Shown here: one piece after another, positions 34,410 to 43,273 of the stretch | Layout: each line of letters starts with the position of its first letter | Position numbering within the stretch: position 1 is the first letter of the stretch | NCBI GenBank assembly: GCA_963848525.1 | Contig: CAWKDZ010000004.1 | Coordinates: 94,735 to 158,734, forward strand | Direction of reading: 5' to 3' | Length of the DNA stretch: 64,000 nucleotides | Source of the DNA: JACCTU01 sp963848525 | GTDB lineage: Bacteria > Actinomycetota > Thermoleophilia > Gaiellales > Gaiellaceae | The notes under the pieces: model-generated | What the model was told of the DNA's origin: nothing | What the model saw: the letters and a program-made list of their open reading frames with translations, nothing else | Database searches by the model: none | Program-made: the position numbers and the translations under genes

Positions 34410-34884
34410 GCTTCGAGCGTAACGGGCAGGCGCTGGTCGTTCGGCCCGAGCACGAACTCGCGCGGTCGGCGTCGCCCGGTAGAGCCGGAAGCGAGACGGC
34501 GGGAGCACGTCGGCGGCGTTCCACTCGCGCGCGCCGCACGCCTGCGACCGCCGCGAATAGTCGCGCGATTGCGTGCTCGAGGGCATCGCCGGCGAGTTCC
34601 TCGGCGACCGCGTCGACGTACAACGCTTCGGCGCCGCCGACCGGGACGGTGGAGTCGAAGATCACGATCGCCACCTCCGGGCGCACGGCGATGTTGCGCG
34701 AGTGCCGTGTCTCGGGCGCCGAGACCCAGAGGAACGTCCCGTCCGAACCCGTCGCGAACCACACGGGCGAGACCCAGGGCCGGCCGGTCGCGTCCGCGGT
34801 CGCGAGCGTCATGTACGCGTTCTCGCGGACGAGCCTGCGGGCGAGGTCAGCCGGCTCAGACGGGGAGGCGTCGCGAGCACCCAC
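34406..34884 (-). CDS. Pyridoxamine 5'-phosphate oxidase-like flavin protein (two frameshifts)
   Basis: Three reverse frames make a protein of about 158 aa from GTG 34884. The N-terminal part has VRENAYMTLATADATGRPWV and SAPETRHSRNIAVRPEVAIVIFD, typical of the split-barrel FMN/F420 fold. One extra base near 34556 and another near 34468 interrupt it; the pieces YSRRSQACGAREWNAADVL and REFVLGPNDQRLPVTLEA restore a normal C-terminus, ending in the ATGA overlap with the next gene. The family reduces or oxidises small substrates with FMN or F420. Confidence 0.7.
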
Positions 34885-34897
34885 GACGCCGGGGATG

Positions 34898-35950
34898 CTA
34901 CGGCCGGCACAACAGGTCGTCGAGGAACCGGCCCATCGCCTCGATCGCGGAAGTGCCGACACCGTTGACCGCGACGACCACGACGCGCCGGCCGTCGCGC
35001 GAGGCGGCGGCGAACGTGATGTAGCCGGGAGTCCCGCCGGTGTGCCCCCAGTAGTTGCGACCGCAGGGCGAGGGGAGCCGGTAGATCGCGAGACCTTCAC
35101 CGTGCGAGCCGGGGACGACCTTCGTCATCTTCGCGAGCAGCGGCTTCGGCACGAGCCGGCCGCGAAGGAGCGCGCCGAAGAAGACCGCGAGGTCGCGCGC
35201 GTTGGAGACGATCGCACCGTCAGCCCAGGGTCCGCCAAGCGTGTGCCGCGAGACGTCGCGGCGGTACGCACCGTCCACCTCGTACCCGCGTAGCTGGCCC
35301 GCGTCGATCCTGCGGCCGCCGCTCGCATAGCGCGTGGAGGCGAGGCCGAGCGGGCCGAAGATGCGCTCCTGCAGCACGCGACCGAGCCGCTTCCGCGTCA
35401 TTCGCTCGATCAGCTCGCCGAGGAGGAGGTAGTTCGTGTTCGAGTACGAGGCCCGGCTCCCCGGCGCGAAGTCGAGCGGTAGCCGCACGACGGAGGCGAT
35501 CAGGCGCCGAGACGGAATCACGACGCGCGGGTTGGACCGCGTCGCGGTCCGGAACGGCTCGTACAGCATGTACTCCGGGATCCCGCTCGTATGGTTGAGC
35601 AGGTGCCGGATCCGCACGCGCCGACCCTCGCGCACCCTCCCGGGGAGGCGCCTCGCCAGCGTGTCGTCGAGCGCGAGCTTGCGTTCGGCGACGAGCTGCA
35701 TCACGACGGTGCCGACGAAGGCCTTGGTGACGCTCCCGACCCAGAACCGATCGGACGGTCGGGCCGGACGCCGCCGCGTCACGTCGGCGAGGCCGGCCGC
35801 TACGACGTGGCGGACGCCGTCCTGCTCGAACACGGTGACGACCGCCGGGATGTCGCTTTGGGCGACGAGTCGGTCGGCCTCGCGCTGGAGCTCGCTCTGC
35901 GACGGCACCGCGGCGAGGGCTGCCGCGAGGGCGGCGAAGAGGACACGCAT
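34898..35950 (-). CDS. Secreted beta-lactamase-fold serine hydrolase (DD-peptidase type)
   Basis: A 350 aa protein with an N-terminal signal-like segment (LFAALAAALAAVPS). Motif 1 is SVTK (about residues 73-76) and motif 2 YSN in RASYSNTNY; WGHTGGTPG near the C-terminus is the third, KTG-like element with His. This is the classic pattern of class C-type DD-peptidases and esterases. It is exported and could act on peptidoglycan stem peptides or esters. The start ATG 35950 has GAGGAG a few bases upstream. Confidence 0.87.
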   Translation of the reverse strand: MRVLFAALAAALAAVPSQSELQREADRLVAQSDIPAVVTVFEQDGVRHVVAAGLADVTRRRPARPSDRFWVGSVTKAFVGTVVMQLVAERKLALDDTLARRLPGRVREGRRVRIRHLLNHTSGIPEYMLYEPFRTATRSNPRVVIPSRRLIASVVRLPLDFAPGSRASYSNTNYLLLGELIERMTRKRLGRVLQERIFGPLGLASTRYASGGRRIDAGQLRGYEVDGAYRRDVSRHTLGGPWADGAIVSNARDLAVFFGALLRGRLVPKPLLAKMTKVVPGSHGEGLAIYRLPSPCGRNYWGHTGGTPGYITFAAASRDGRRVVVVAVNGVGTSAIEAMGRFLDDLLCRP

Positions 35951-36022
35951 GCTCCTCCTAACCTCTGATCGGCGTCGGCGTTACAGCTGTCACGTGGAGC
36001 GCATTCGGCGTGTAGGAGGAAG

Positions 36023-36613
36023 GTGAGCGTGGATTCCACGACGGCCGGCGCGTTGCCGTTCCCGCAGCGGGCGGACGACGAGCCGGCGCTGATCGCAGCT
36101 GCGCGCGCCGGGGACGGCGACGCCTACGGACGACTGATCAGACGCTACGAGCACGTCGCCTACCGGGTCGCGGCCGCGGTCGCGGGTTCATCTGCGGACG
36201 GTGAAGAGGCGGTACAGAACGCATACGTCAAGGCGCATCGATCCCTCGGCCGTTTCCGGCGGGGAGCCCCGTTTCGACCGTGGCTGCTGCAGATCGTGGT
36301 CAACGAGGCGCGCAACGTGCGGCGCTCCGAGCAGCGCCACGAACGACTGGCACTTCGCGCAGGCGAGGCGGTCGACATCGATGCGCCGACCTCCGACGAC
36401 GCCCTCGCTCGGCGAGAAGACGTCGAGGCGGTGCTCGCGGCGCTGACGCGCCTCTCCGAGCAGGATCGAGTCGCGCTCGCGCTCCGCTACTTCGCCGACC
36501 TCACCGACCGCGACGCGGCCGCCGTCGCGGGGGTCACCGAAGGCGCGTACCGCGTCCGCGTGCTGCGAGCCCTTCGACGCCTCCGAGCGAACCTCGAGGA
36601 TCCGCGTGACTGA
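36023..36613 (+). CDS. ECF RNA polymerase sigma factor
   Basis: A 196 aa ECF factor. Region 2 runs from about residue 25 (ALIAAARAGDGDAYGRLIRRY ending in APFRPWLLQIVVNEARNV), and region 4 has LSEQDRVALALRYFADLTDRDAA and TEGAYRVRVLRALRRL. GTG 36023 is only three bases after AGGAGG (36014-36019); the GTG at 36029, two codons later, has better spacing. Its gene overlaps that of a membrane protein, the usual place for an anti-sigma factor. Confidence 0.9.
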   Translation: MSVDSTTAGALPFPQRADDEPALIAAARAGDGDAYGRLIRRYEHVAYRVAAAVAGSSADGEEAVQNAYVKAHRSLGRFRRGAPFRPWLLQIVVNEARNVRRSEQRHERLALRAGEAVDIDAPTSDDALARREDVEAVLAALTRLSEQDRVALALRYFADLTDRDAAAVAGVTEGAYRVRVLRALRRLRANLEDPRD

Positions 36614-37289
36614 GCGCGAGGCCGAGCAGCAGCTCCGCGCCGCGGCCCTCGCGCTCGATGCGCTGGCGCCGCCCTTCGATCCGGCACTCCTGCGAGCTGG
36701 GCGTCGCCCACGGGTCCGCTGGCTGCTGGCGGTCGCCGCGGGCACGGCGGTGCTCGCGGGACTCGTCGTCGAGCCGGCGGCCCTGTCCTCCGTCGCCCGC
36801 TTCCTCGGCGTCACCTCGGTCGACGAGCTCACTCCGCGCGTGGACGTCGCGCCGCCGATTCTCGGGCCGGCGGTCTCAGGCGAGGCAGCTGCTCGCCACG
36901 TCGCGTTCCCGCTCCGCGAGATCACCGCTCTCGGAGAGCCCGAGCGGTTCTACGGCCGCGAAGACGTCGGCGGCGGGATGGTCTCGATGTCGTACGCCGG
37001 CGGCGTCGTGCTCACGCAGTGGTCTGCCGACGCAGTCGACGCGAGCGTCGAGGTCGTCGCGACGCGCGGCGTCGCCGAGGACGCGGCGGTCGGGAGCAGC
37101 CCGGCGATGTGGATTGCGGGCGAAGCCAGGGGAACGTTCGTCGTCGTCGGAGCCGACGGTGAGCTCCATCGCGAGGCGTTCGACGTCCGCGACGGCGTCC
37201 TGGCGTGGGAGGCGGCGGGCGTCGGCTTCCTGCTCCGCGGCGCGCGCTCGAAAGACGACGCCGTCCGGCTCGCCGCGTCGGTGGACTAG
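36606..37289 (+). CDS. Single-span membrane protein, probable anti-sigma partner
   Basis: Overlaps the ECF gene end by eight bases and is 227 aa long. The first 38 residues are cytoplasmic and helical (TEREAEQQLRAAALALDAL), followed by one transmembrane helix at about 40-60 (WLLAVAAGTAVLAGLVV) and an extracytoplasmic beta-rich domain. This is the layout of many anti-sigma factors, although no ZAS zinc motif (HxxxCxxC) is visible. The operon position is the main support for the role. Confidence 0.68.
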   Translation: MTEREAEQQLRAAALALDALAPPFDPALLRAGRRPRVRWLLAVAAGTAVLAGLVVEPAALSSVARFLGVTSVDELTPRVDVAPPILGPAVSGEAAARHVAFPLREITALGEPERFYGREDVGGGMVSMSYAGGVVLTQWSADAVDASVEVVATRGVAEDAAVGSSPAMWIAGEARGTFVVVGADGELHREAFDVRDGVLAWEAAGVGFLLRGARSKDDAVRLAASVD

Positions 37290-37688
37290 CTAGTCGCGGA
37301 TCACGACGAAACGGACGGGCACGCCGTCGACGCTGTGCTGCGGCGCGGTGTCGGTCGCGACCGACTCGACGAGGCCTTCCTCGTCGCCCGGGCGGACCGC
37401 GACGACGATCTCGTCCGCGGGAAAGGTCGCGAGCGCGTCGCGCACGGCGAGCCCGACGTCCGCCTCGCCGGCAACTGCTTCGACCGTCTCGCCCGGGAGC
37501 CGGTCGGCCGTCTGCTCGGCGACCTCCTCGGCGTGGGTGAAGGCCTTCTGGTCGCTGGCGAGCCAGTCGAGCACGCCCTGCCGGACGACCGGCACGACGA
37601 CCTTGATCGCGTCGGCCTCGCCGACGTGCGCGCGGAGGACGTCGTCCGAGTGCTCGACGGTGCTGACGACGAGGACGTTGCGGGCCAC
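37290..37688 (-). CDS. Universal stress protein-like/UspA-fold protein
   Basis: A 132 aa cytoplasmic protein beginning NVLVVSTVEHSDDVLRAHV and with FPADEIVVAVRPGDEEGLV before the C-terminal strand. The alternating strands and helices fit the alpha/beta UspA type, but the ATP-binding G-x2-G-x9-G(S/T) motif is not clear. Its stop abuts that of the forward membrane protein gene (TAGCTAG junction). I regard the family as probable, not certain. Confidence 0.55.
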   Translation of the reverse strand: MARNVLVVSTVEHSDDVLRAHVGEADAIKVVVPVVRQGVLDWLASDQKAFTHAEEVAEQTADRLPGETVEAVAGEADVGLAVRDALATFPADEIVVAVRPGDEEGLVESVATDTAPQHSVDGVPVRFVVIRD

Positions 37689-37724
37689 GACGGGACGCTA
37701 CCTCGACTCGGTTAGGGTGCGGGC

Positions 37725-38270
37725 GTGGTCCCGGAAGCGCCCGTCGAGGAGACCGACACCGGCCGCGTCCCGACGGGGGACGGCTGGTTCGTGCTGAACG
37801 CCAAGGACGCGCGCTGGTACCACGCCGAGGGCCGCCCGGCCGTCAGTAACTTCGAGGGCGACACGGAGTTCGGGCAGCTCGGGTTCCACATCTACGTGCT
37901 CGAGCGCGGGCAGTCGATGGGGATGTACCACTGGGAGGCCGACCAGGAGGACTTCCTCGTGCTCTCCGGCGAGGGGCTGCTGCTGGTCGAGGGCGAGGAG
38001 CGGCCGCTGCGCGCATGGGACTTCGTGCACTGCCCGCCGAACACGAACCACATCATCCTCGGCGCCGGCGACGAGCCGTGCGTCGTCGTCGCGGTCGGCG
38101 CCCGCGACAAGTCGGTCGCCGAGGACGAGAGCTGGGGCGGCTACCCGGTCGACGAGCTCGCGCTGCGCCACGGGGTCGGCGTCGAGGAAGCGACGCACAA
38201 GGGGGAGGTGGCGTACGCGAACGTCACCCGCCGACAGCCGACGCGGTACCGCCCCGACTGGCTGGGCTGA
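37725..38270 (+). CDS. Cupin domain protein
   Basis: A 181 aa single cupin. The metal motif is MGMYHWEADQEDFLVLSGEG (about residues 64-83), where His and Glu ligands appear but the second His of the usual HxH is replaced by Glu, and the second motif is CPPNTNHIILG with its His. FELGAEG-like strands surround it. GTG 37725 opens the frame. Function unknown; sugar-isomerase-like and dioxygenase-like cupins look similar. Confidence 0.78.
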   Translation: MVPEAPVEETDTGRVPTGDGWFVLNAKDARWYHAEGRPAVSNFEGDTEFGQLGFHIYVLERGQSMGMYHWEADQEDFLVLSGEGLLLVEGEERPLRAWDFVHCPPNTNHIILGAGDEPCVVVAVGARDKSVAEDESWGGYPVDELALRHGVGVEEATHKGEVAYANVTRRQPTRYRPDWLG

Positions 38271-38733
38271 CCAGCACGGCGACGCCGAGGGCGACCCACG
38301 CTCCTTCGAAGACGAACAGCCCGATGTCGTGGAGCCCGACGGCATTGAGGAAGAGCGCCATCACGAGCCCGGCGACTCCGACGATCGGAAGCACCCACGC
38401 GCGCCCCAGCGCCGACCGGAGGTCTCGCGCGAAGAGAAGCTGCCCGACGAGCATCAAGAGGAAGCCGAGCAAGAAGAGAATGAAGTTGTCAGGGATGTCA
38501 CCGGTGCGGATCAGCTCGACGAAGACGTGGATCGCGAAGAGCCCTAGGAACGCGACTCCGGCGAGCGCGAGCCGCATGCCGATACGCCCCACGCGCGAGC
38601 CGGCGAGCAGGTCACGCAGCCCCCAGAGCGCGACGGCGAGCGCGACGAAGCCGACGGCGAAGAGGCTGACGTACACGCCCTCGGGGACGTCTTCGTCGAA
38701 CACGAGCTCGCCTGCTTGCCCTGCGAAGAGCAA
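38224..38733 (-). CDS. Small multi-span membrane protein
   Basis: About 169 aa from TTG 38733, with five hydrophobic segments (VSLFAVGFVALAVALWGL, IGMRLALAGVAFLGLFAIHV, ILFLLGFLLMLVGQLLF, AWVLPIVGVAGLVMALFL and WVALGVAVLVSP). The frame runs without ATG or GTG back to an in-frame TAG, so the start is TTG or lies on an undetected base error; a hydrophobic stretch before the TTG hints at a longer protein. The family is unknown. It overlaps the cupin stop by 47 bases. Confidence 0.55.
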   Translation of the reverse strand: MLFAGQAGELVFDEDVPEGVYVSLFAVGFVALAVALWGLRDLLAGSRVGRIGMRLALAGVAFLGLFAIHVFVELIRTGDIPDNFILFLLGFLLMLVGQLLFARDLRSALGRAWVLPIVGVAGLVMALFLNAVGLHDIGLFVFEGAWVALGVAVLVSPASRGGTASAVGG

Positions 38734-38872
38734 TGTCCCCGCGAGGATGGCAGCAGTGCCGGTGCGCGAGCGAGGGTCATCGCTCTGGCTAGCCTAGGCT
38801 CCCGCGCGCGGCGATGAGTTCCACTCGCTCCGGAGGTCTTAGACGCCGAACCCGCAAACGAAGGAGACCTCG

Positions 38873-39439
38873 ATGGGAAAGCTGGTCGTGACCGAGTTCG
38901 TGTCGCTCGACGGCGTGATGGAGTCGCCGGGCGGCGAGGACTTCAAGTACCCGGGCTGGAGCTTCGAGTTCGACCGCGGCGACGACGGGAACCAGTTCAA
39001 GCTCGACGAGACGCTGGAGACCGAGGCGCTGCTGCTCGGGCGCGTGACGTACGAGGGCTTCGCCGGCGCGTGGCCGGAGCGCGAAGGCGAGTTCGCCGAC
39101 AAGTTCAACACGATGCCCAAGTACGTCGTCTCGTCGACGCTCGAGGATCCGGAGTGGAACAACACCACGGTGCTCAAGGGCGACGTCGTCGACGAGGCCA
39201 CCAAGCTGAAGGAGCAGATCGGCGGGATCGTTCAGACCCCTGGGAGCCTCCGGCTCGTGCACACCCTGCTGGAGCATGACCTGGTCGACGAGCTGCACCT
39301 GATGGTGTTCCCTGTGATCCTCGGGACGGGGCGACGCCTGTTCGGCGAGACGACCGAGAAGATGGACTGGCGGCTCACCGAGGCGAAGCCGGTCGGACCC
39401 GAGGGGGTGCTGGTCCTGGTCTACGAGCGAGCGAGGTAG
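38873..39439 (+). CDS. RibD C-terminal/dihydrofolate-reductase-like protein
   Basis: A 188 aa protein with the reductase fold start KLVVTEFVSLDGVMESPGG and the NADPH-contact LLLGRVTYEGFAGAWP, then YVVSSTLEDPEW and VFPVILGTGRRLFGE. It belongs to the RibD-C superfamily that includes bacterial deaminase-reductases and DHFR-like proteins; the substrate is unknown. ATG 38873 has GGAGACC just upstream. Another member of the family is at 43274. Confidence 0.85.
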   Translation: MGKLVVTEFVSLDGVMESPGGEDFKYPGWSFEFDRGDDGNQFKLDETLETEALLLGRVTYEGFAGAWPEREGEFADKFNTMPKYVVSSTLEDPEWNNTTVLKGDVVDEATKLKEQIGGIVQTPGSLRLVHTLLEHDLVDELHLMVFPVILGTGRRLFGETTEKMDWRLTEAKPVGPEGVLVLVYERAR

Positions 39440-40750
39440 GTGAAGGTCTCAGCCGAGGCCGCGCGTCGCTTTCTCGTCGCGCGCCAGCTGCTCGCGCCGG
39501 CACGGTCGCTCAAGGGTGGTCGCGACGGCGTGCTCGAGCTCTTCCGCCGGTTCGGCTCCGTCCAGTTCGACCCGATCGACGTCGCCGGCCGCACGCACGA
39601 CCTGATGCTGCACGCGCGCGTCGCCGGCTACGAGCCCTCTTGGTGCGACCAGCTCTACGAACGGCGCGAGATCTTCGAGGCGTACAACAAGGGGCTCTCG
39701 TTCGTGATCGCGAGTGAGTTCCCCTGGTTCCGTGCGCCGCTGCGGGCGCGAGTCCCGCCCGTGATCGACGAGAACCCCGAGTCGGCGGAGCGGGTGCTCG
39801 AGCGAATCCGCGCCGAGGGGCCGCTGTCGTCGCGCGACTTCGAATCCGAGCGCGGGAACACGACCGACTGGTTCGGGATGCCGACGAACACTGTGCGGGC
39901 TCTGCTCGAGGCGTTCACGCTCACCGGCGTGCTCGGCCTCGCGCGGCGCGACGGCAACCGCCGGTACTACGACCTGCTGGAGCGGCTGCTACCGGCGAAG
40001 CTGCTTCGCAAGAGCGTCCCGCTGCGGGAACAGCTGCGCCACAAGCTCCACTCGCGCTATCGCGCGCACGGCTTGGTCGGCATCGGCGGCGGCGGAGACA
40101 TCTTCAGCGGGATCGGCCCCGCGAAGCCCGACCCGAGGTGGCCGGAGAACCCGGGCCGAACCGCATTGCGCGAGGAGCTCATCGAGAACGGCGACGTCGT
40201 CCCGGTCGACGTCGAGGGCGTGCGCGGCAAGCGCTTCGTGCTCCGCGAGGAGGTCGGCCTGCTCGAAGCGCCGCCCGAGCCGCCGCCGTCCGTCGCGTTC
40301 CTCCCGCCGTTCGATCCGCTGGTCTGGGACCGCGCCCTGCTCGGCTCGCTGTTCGGGTTCGACTACGTGTGGGAGCTCTTCCACCCGCCGGCCAAGCGGC
40401 GGTGGGGCTGGTACGTGCTGCCGATCCTGTTCCGCGACCGGTTCGTCGGCCGAATCGAGCCACGGATCGACCGCGCCGCCGGCCGCGTGGAGGTGATCGG
40501 GCTCTGGTGGGAGGACGGCTTCGCCCCGAGGCGCGCCGACGGGTTCGTCGACGCGATGCGCGAGGCGCTCGACGCGTACCTCCGCTTCGCCGGTGCCGAT
40601 CGGCTCGAGTGGGCGCCACACCTGCGAAGGAGACACGCGTCCGTTCAAGGGCGAGCACCGGGAGCCAGCAGCGCCGGGTCGTTATGCTCCGCGCCGTCGC
40701 TACCGGATCGACTCGCTCGATCCGCAAAAAGAGGGGGGAGGGTCTCATGA
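39440..40750 (+). CDS. YcaQ/AlkZ-like winged-helix protein (crosslink repair glycosylase family)
   Basis: A 436 aa protein starting at GTG 39440 directly after the previous stop. The HTH_42 layout is visible: ARRFLVARQLL, RFGSVQFDPIDVAGRTHDLMLHARV, then DQLYERREIFEAYNKGLSFV; catalytic-region residues QFDPI are those described for YcaQ/AlkZ. The family removes crosslinked or alkylated bases from DNA. The last 40 residues (RRHASVQGRAPGASS onward) look atypical, and the true stop may have been lost by an indel. It overlaps the M28 gene start by four bases. Confidence 0.82.
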   Translation: MKVSAEAARRFLVARQLLAPARSLKGGRDGVLELFRRFGSVQFDPIDVAGRTHDLMLHARVAGYEPSWCDQLYERREIFEAYNKGLSFVIASEFPWFRAPLRARVPPVIDENPESAERVLERIRAEGPLSSRDFESERGNTTDWFGMPTNTVRALLEAFTLTGVLGLARRDGNRRYYDLLERLLPAKLLRKSVPLREQLRHKLHSRYRAHGLVGIGGGGDIFSGIGPAKPDPRWPENPGRTALREELIENGDVVPVDVEGVRGKRFVLREEVGLLEAPPEPPPSVAFLPPFDPLVWDRALLGSLFGFDYVWELFHPPAKRRWGWYVLPILFRDRFVGRIEPRIDRAAGRVEVIGLWWEDGFAPRRADGFVDAMREALDAYLRFAGADRLEWAPHLRRRHASVQGRAPGASSAGSLCSAPSLPDRLARSAKRGGRVS

Positions 40751-42345
40751 CACGTCTCATCCCGGCACGCCTTTCGCGAGCCGGTTTGCTGGTTGTCACG
40801 GCCTTTGCGGCGGCCGCGTTCCTGCTCGTCACGCCGGCTGTCGGCGCGGCGCAGCAGGCGGCGTGCGACAACCGAAACAACAACACGTACGACAAGCTGC
40901 TCGAGTGCGTCACCGTCGACGGCGTCCGCGCGCACCAGGCTGCATTCCAGGCGATCGCGGACGCGAACGGCGGCACGCGCGCCGCCGCGACGCCGGGGTA
41001 CGACGCGAGCGTCGCCTACGTCGCCAGGACGCTCCGGGCGGCCGGTTGGTCGGTCGAGCTCCACCAGTTCGACTTCACGGTCGCGGAGCCGATCCGGCAA
41101 CACACGCCGATCGTCGCCACGTACGAGTCCGGTGACTTCACGGCCAGCCCGCTCGGAACGGTGACGGCCCAGGTGGTCCCGGTCGACATCAACCTGACTC
41201 CTCCGCGTGCGAACACCAGCGGGTGCGAAGGAGCGTTTACGCAGGCCACGACCACGGACCCGCTCGTGCCTGACCCGGGCGGCCCGGACGACTTCGCGGG
41301 CTTCCCGGCAGGCGCGATCGCACTGATCCAGCGGGGGACCTGCGGCTTCGCCCTCAAGGTGGCGAATGCCCAGGCCGCGGGCGCCGCCGCGGTCATCGTC
41401 TTCAACCAGGGCAACACGCCCGAGCGCAGCGGCCTCCTGGTCAACGTCACGGCGGTCCCGCCGGCGGGCTCGCCCGTCACGATCACCATCCCGCACGTGG
41501 GCGCGAGCTTCGCCACCGGTGTGGCGCTCGCTCAGCCCGGTACGACCGCAACCGTCGCGGTGGTGAACAGGCCACAGACGAACGTGATCGCCGAGCTGGA
41601 CGGGACGAACGACGACAACGTCGTCATGGCCGGAGCTCACCTCGACTCCGTCGAGGAAGGGCCTGGGATCAACGACAACGGGAGCGGTTCCGCCGCTCTG
41701 CTGGAGCTCGCCGAGCAGCTCGCGAAGCTGAAGCCGGAGAACACGTTGCGCTTCGCGTGGTGGGGCGCCGAGGAAGCGGGCCTGATCGGGTCGACCTCAT
41801 ACGTGAACGACCTGAGTGCGGCCGAACGCGATCGGATCGCGCTCTACCTGAACTTCGACATGGTCGGCTCGCCGAACTACATCTTCATGGTCTATGACGC
41901 CGACGAGTCGTCGTTCGACGCTCCGGTGCCGATCCCGGCCGGCTCCACCGCGATCGAGGACGTCTTCGAGTCGTTCTACACGCTCCGAAACGAGCCGTAC
42001 GACGACACGGCGTTCAGCGGGCGCAGCGACTACCAGGCGTTCATCCTGAACGGCATTCCCGCCGGCGGCCTCTTCACCGGCGCCGAAGTGCGGAAGACGG
42101 CCGAGCAGGCGGTGATCTGGGGCGGCACCGTGGGCGCACAGTTCGACCCGTGCTACCACCTGGCATGCGACACGTTCGCGAACAACAACAATCACGCGCT
42201 CGACGTGAACGCGGATGCGATCGCGTTCAGCGTGCTGACCTTCGCGTACTCGACCGAGACGGTGAACGGCGTCGCGGGCAAGCGCGTGCCGGGCTCGTTC
42301 ACGATCCCGGCGCCGGCCGGGCCGCGGGGGACCTTCATTCCGTAG
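40747..42345 (+). CDS. Secreted M28 zinc aminopeptidase with PA domain
   Basis: A 532 aa exported protein with signal peptide (about 1-35). A PA insertion is at about residues 150-275 (GAIALIQRGTCGFALKVANAQAAGAAAVIVFNQ). The catalytic M28 domain has zinc ligands in GAHLDSVEEGPGINDNGSG, the glutamate pair in WWGAEEAGLIGS, the Asp in LNFDMVGS and the His of PCYHLACDT. It trims N-terminal amino acids from peptides outside the cell. ATG 40747 overlaps the preceding stop. A strong terminator follows. Confidence 0.92.
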   Translation: MTRLIPARLSRAGLLVVTAFAAAAFLLVTPAVGAAQQAACDNRNNNTYDKLLECVTVDGVRAHQAAFQAIADANGGTRAAATPGYDASVAYVARTLRAAGWSVELHQFDFTVAEPIRQHTPIVATYESGDFTASPLGTVTAQVVPVDINLTPPRANTSGCEGAFTQATTTDPLVPDPGGPDDFAGFPAGAIALIQRGTCGFALKVANAQAAGAAAVIVFNQGNTPERSGLLVNVTAVPPAGSPVTITIPHVGASFATGVALAQPGTTATVAVVNRPQTNVIAELDGTNDDNVVMAGAHLDSVEEGPGINDNGSGSAALLELAEQLAKLKPENTLRFAWWGAEEAGLIGSTSYVNDLSAAERDRIALYLNFDMVGSPNYIFMVYDADESSFDAPVPIPAGSTAIEDVFESFYTLRNEPYDDTAFSGRSDYQAFILNGIPAGGLFTGAEVRKTAEQAVIWGGTVGAQFDPCYHLACDTFANNNNHALDVNADAIAFSVLTFAYSTETVNGVAGKRVPGSFTIPAPAGPRGTFIP

Positions 42346-42360
42346 CCTTCTCCATTCCGA

Positions 42361-42394
42361 CTCCAGGCGGCGAGGACAACCTCGCCGCCTGGAG
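42361..42394 (+). terminator. Strong terminator after the M28 peptidase
   Basis: A perfect 15-bp stem, CTCCAGGCGGCGAGG with its complement, around an ACAA loop, starting 15 bases after the M28 stop. It is followed by TGCGTTTCAC with a short T-run. This is the clearest rho-independent-like site in the window. Confidence 0.82.
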
Positions 42395-42478
42395 TGCGTT
42401 TCACCTAGCATCCTCGCGACGCACGGCGGGCCGTTCGACCGGGCTGCCCTCGAGCGTGCGTTGTCTAGGACCAGCGAC

Positions 42479-42892
42479 GTGCCCGGGTTCATCGACCACA
42501 TCGGCATCGGCGTTCCGGACCTCGTCGCGACCAAGCAGTACTACGACGAGCTCATGTCCGTGCTCGGGCTTCGAGAATGGTTCGAGACCGGCCCTGAGGG
42601 GCCACTCAACTACGGACCCGACGGCGCTCAGGGCTCGCAGCTGTTCTTCTACCAAGCAGACGAAGCGGGAACCTATTCACGCCACGCGACCGGTCTTCAC
42701 CACCTGGCATTCCTCGTTGAAAGCAGAGCCGTCGTCCGAGCGGCACACGAGTGGGCGCGTGAACGCGACGCCACCATCCTGGACGAGCCGGGCGAGTTTC
42801 CCCAGTACGGCCCGCACTGTTTCGCGACCTACTGGCTCGACCCTCATGGATTCAAGCTCGAGGCGGTTTGCCACACCCCCGAAGAGAGCTAG
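42479..42892 (+). CDS. VOC/glyoxalase superfamily protein
   Basis: Start is taken as GTG 42479, eight bases after AGGA; TTG 42461 is an alternative. The 137 aa protein has a paired beta-alpha-beta fold: FIDHIGIGVPDLVATKQYYDEL in the first half and GLHHLAFLVES in the second, ending in YWLDPHGFKLEAVC. His in DHIG, His in LHHLAF and Glu in FKLEAV are the metal-ligand positions. These enzymes bind glutathione adducts, dioxygenase substrates or antibiotics; the specific one is unclear. Confidence 0.8.
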   Translation: MPGFIDHIGIGVPDLVATKQYYDELMSVLGLREWFETGPEGPLNYGPDGAQGSQLFFYQADEAGTYSRHATGLHHLAFLVESRAVVRAAHEWARERDATILDEPGEFPQYGPHCFATYWLDPHGFKLEAVCHTPEES

Positions 42893-42897
42893 ACGAG

Positions 42898-43257
42898 GTG
42901 GAGCGGTTCAGCTTCGCATCCGAGGTCGCGTTCGTGCCGCGCGGCGATCTACTGGATCGTGTGACCATCGCGCCGCTGACGTCCCCCTTCGAGGAGGGGG
43001 CGGTGGTTCAAGCGGCGGTCTTCCACTTCGCGCCAGGTGGCACGCTGACTCGGCACCCGGCGACGTACCCACACGTCCTCGCGGTCCTCGACGGCTCGGG
43101 AGTGGTAAGCGGAGCAGACGGCATCGAGGAGCCGATCGCGGCGGGCGAGGCTGTCTTCTGGCACGAGGGTGAAGAGCACGAGCTGACCTCGGCGGACGGA
43201 CTGACTGCGCTCATCATCGAGGGCCGGAACCTCGACCGTTTCCGCGGGCAGCCGTAA
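42898..43257 (+). CDS. Cupin domain protein (small)
   Basis: A 119 aa protein from GTG 42898, six bases after the VOC stop; an ORF start ten codons earlier (42868) overlaps that gene. A single cupin fold is seen: FHFAPGGTLTRHPATYPHVLAVLDG with the His pair, and HEGEEHELTSADG as the second metal motif. It precedes the RibD-C gene by 16 bases and is likely in one operon with the VOC and RibD-C genes. Function unknown. Confidence 0.72.
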   Translation: MERFSFASEVAFVPRGDLLDRVTIAPLTSPFEEGAVVQAAVFHFAPGGTLTRHPATYPHVLAVLDGSGVVSGADGIEEPIAAGEAVFWHEGEEHELTSADGLTALIIEGRNLDRFRGQP

Positions 43258-43273
43258 GAACAAGGGAGGCGAC

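Noticed and set aside
37287..37292. TAGCTAG junction as a protein-binding palindrome
   Set aside because: It is simply two stop codons of convergent genes meeting.
42361..42394. Could be an operator rather than a terminator
   Set aside because: The 15-bp perfect stem directly follows a stop codon and is succeeded by a short T-run, which fits a terminator better.
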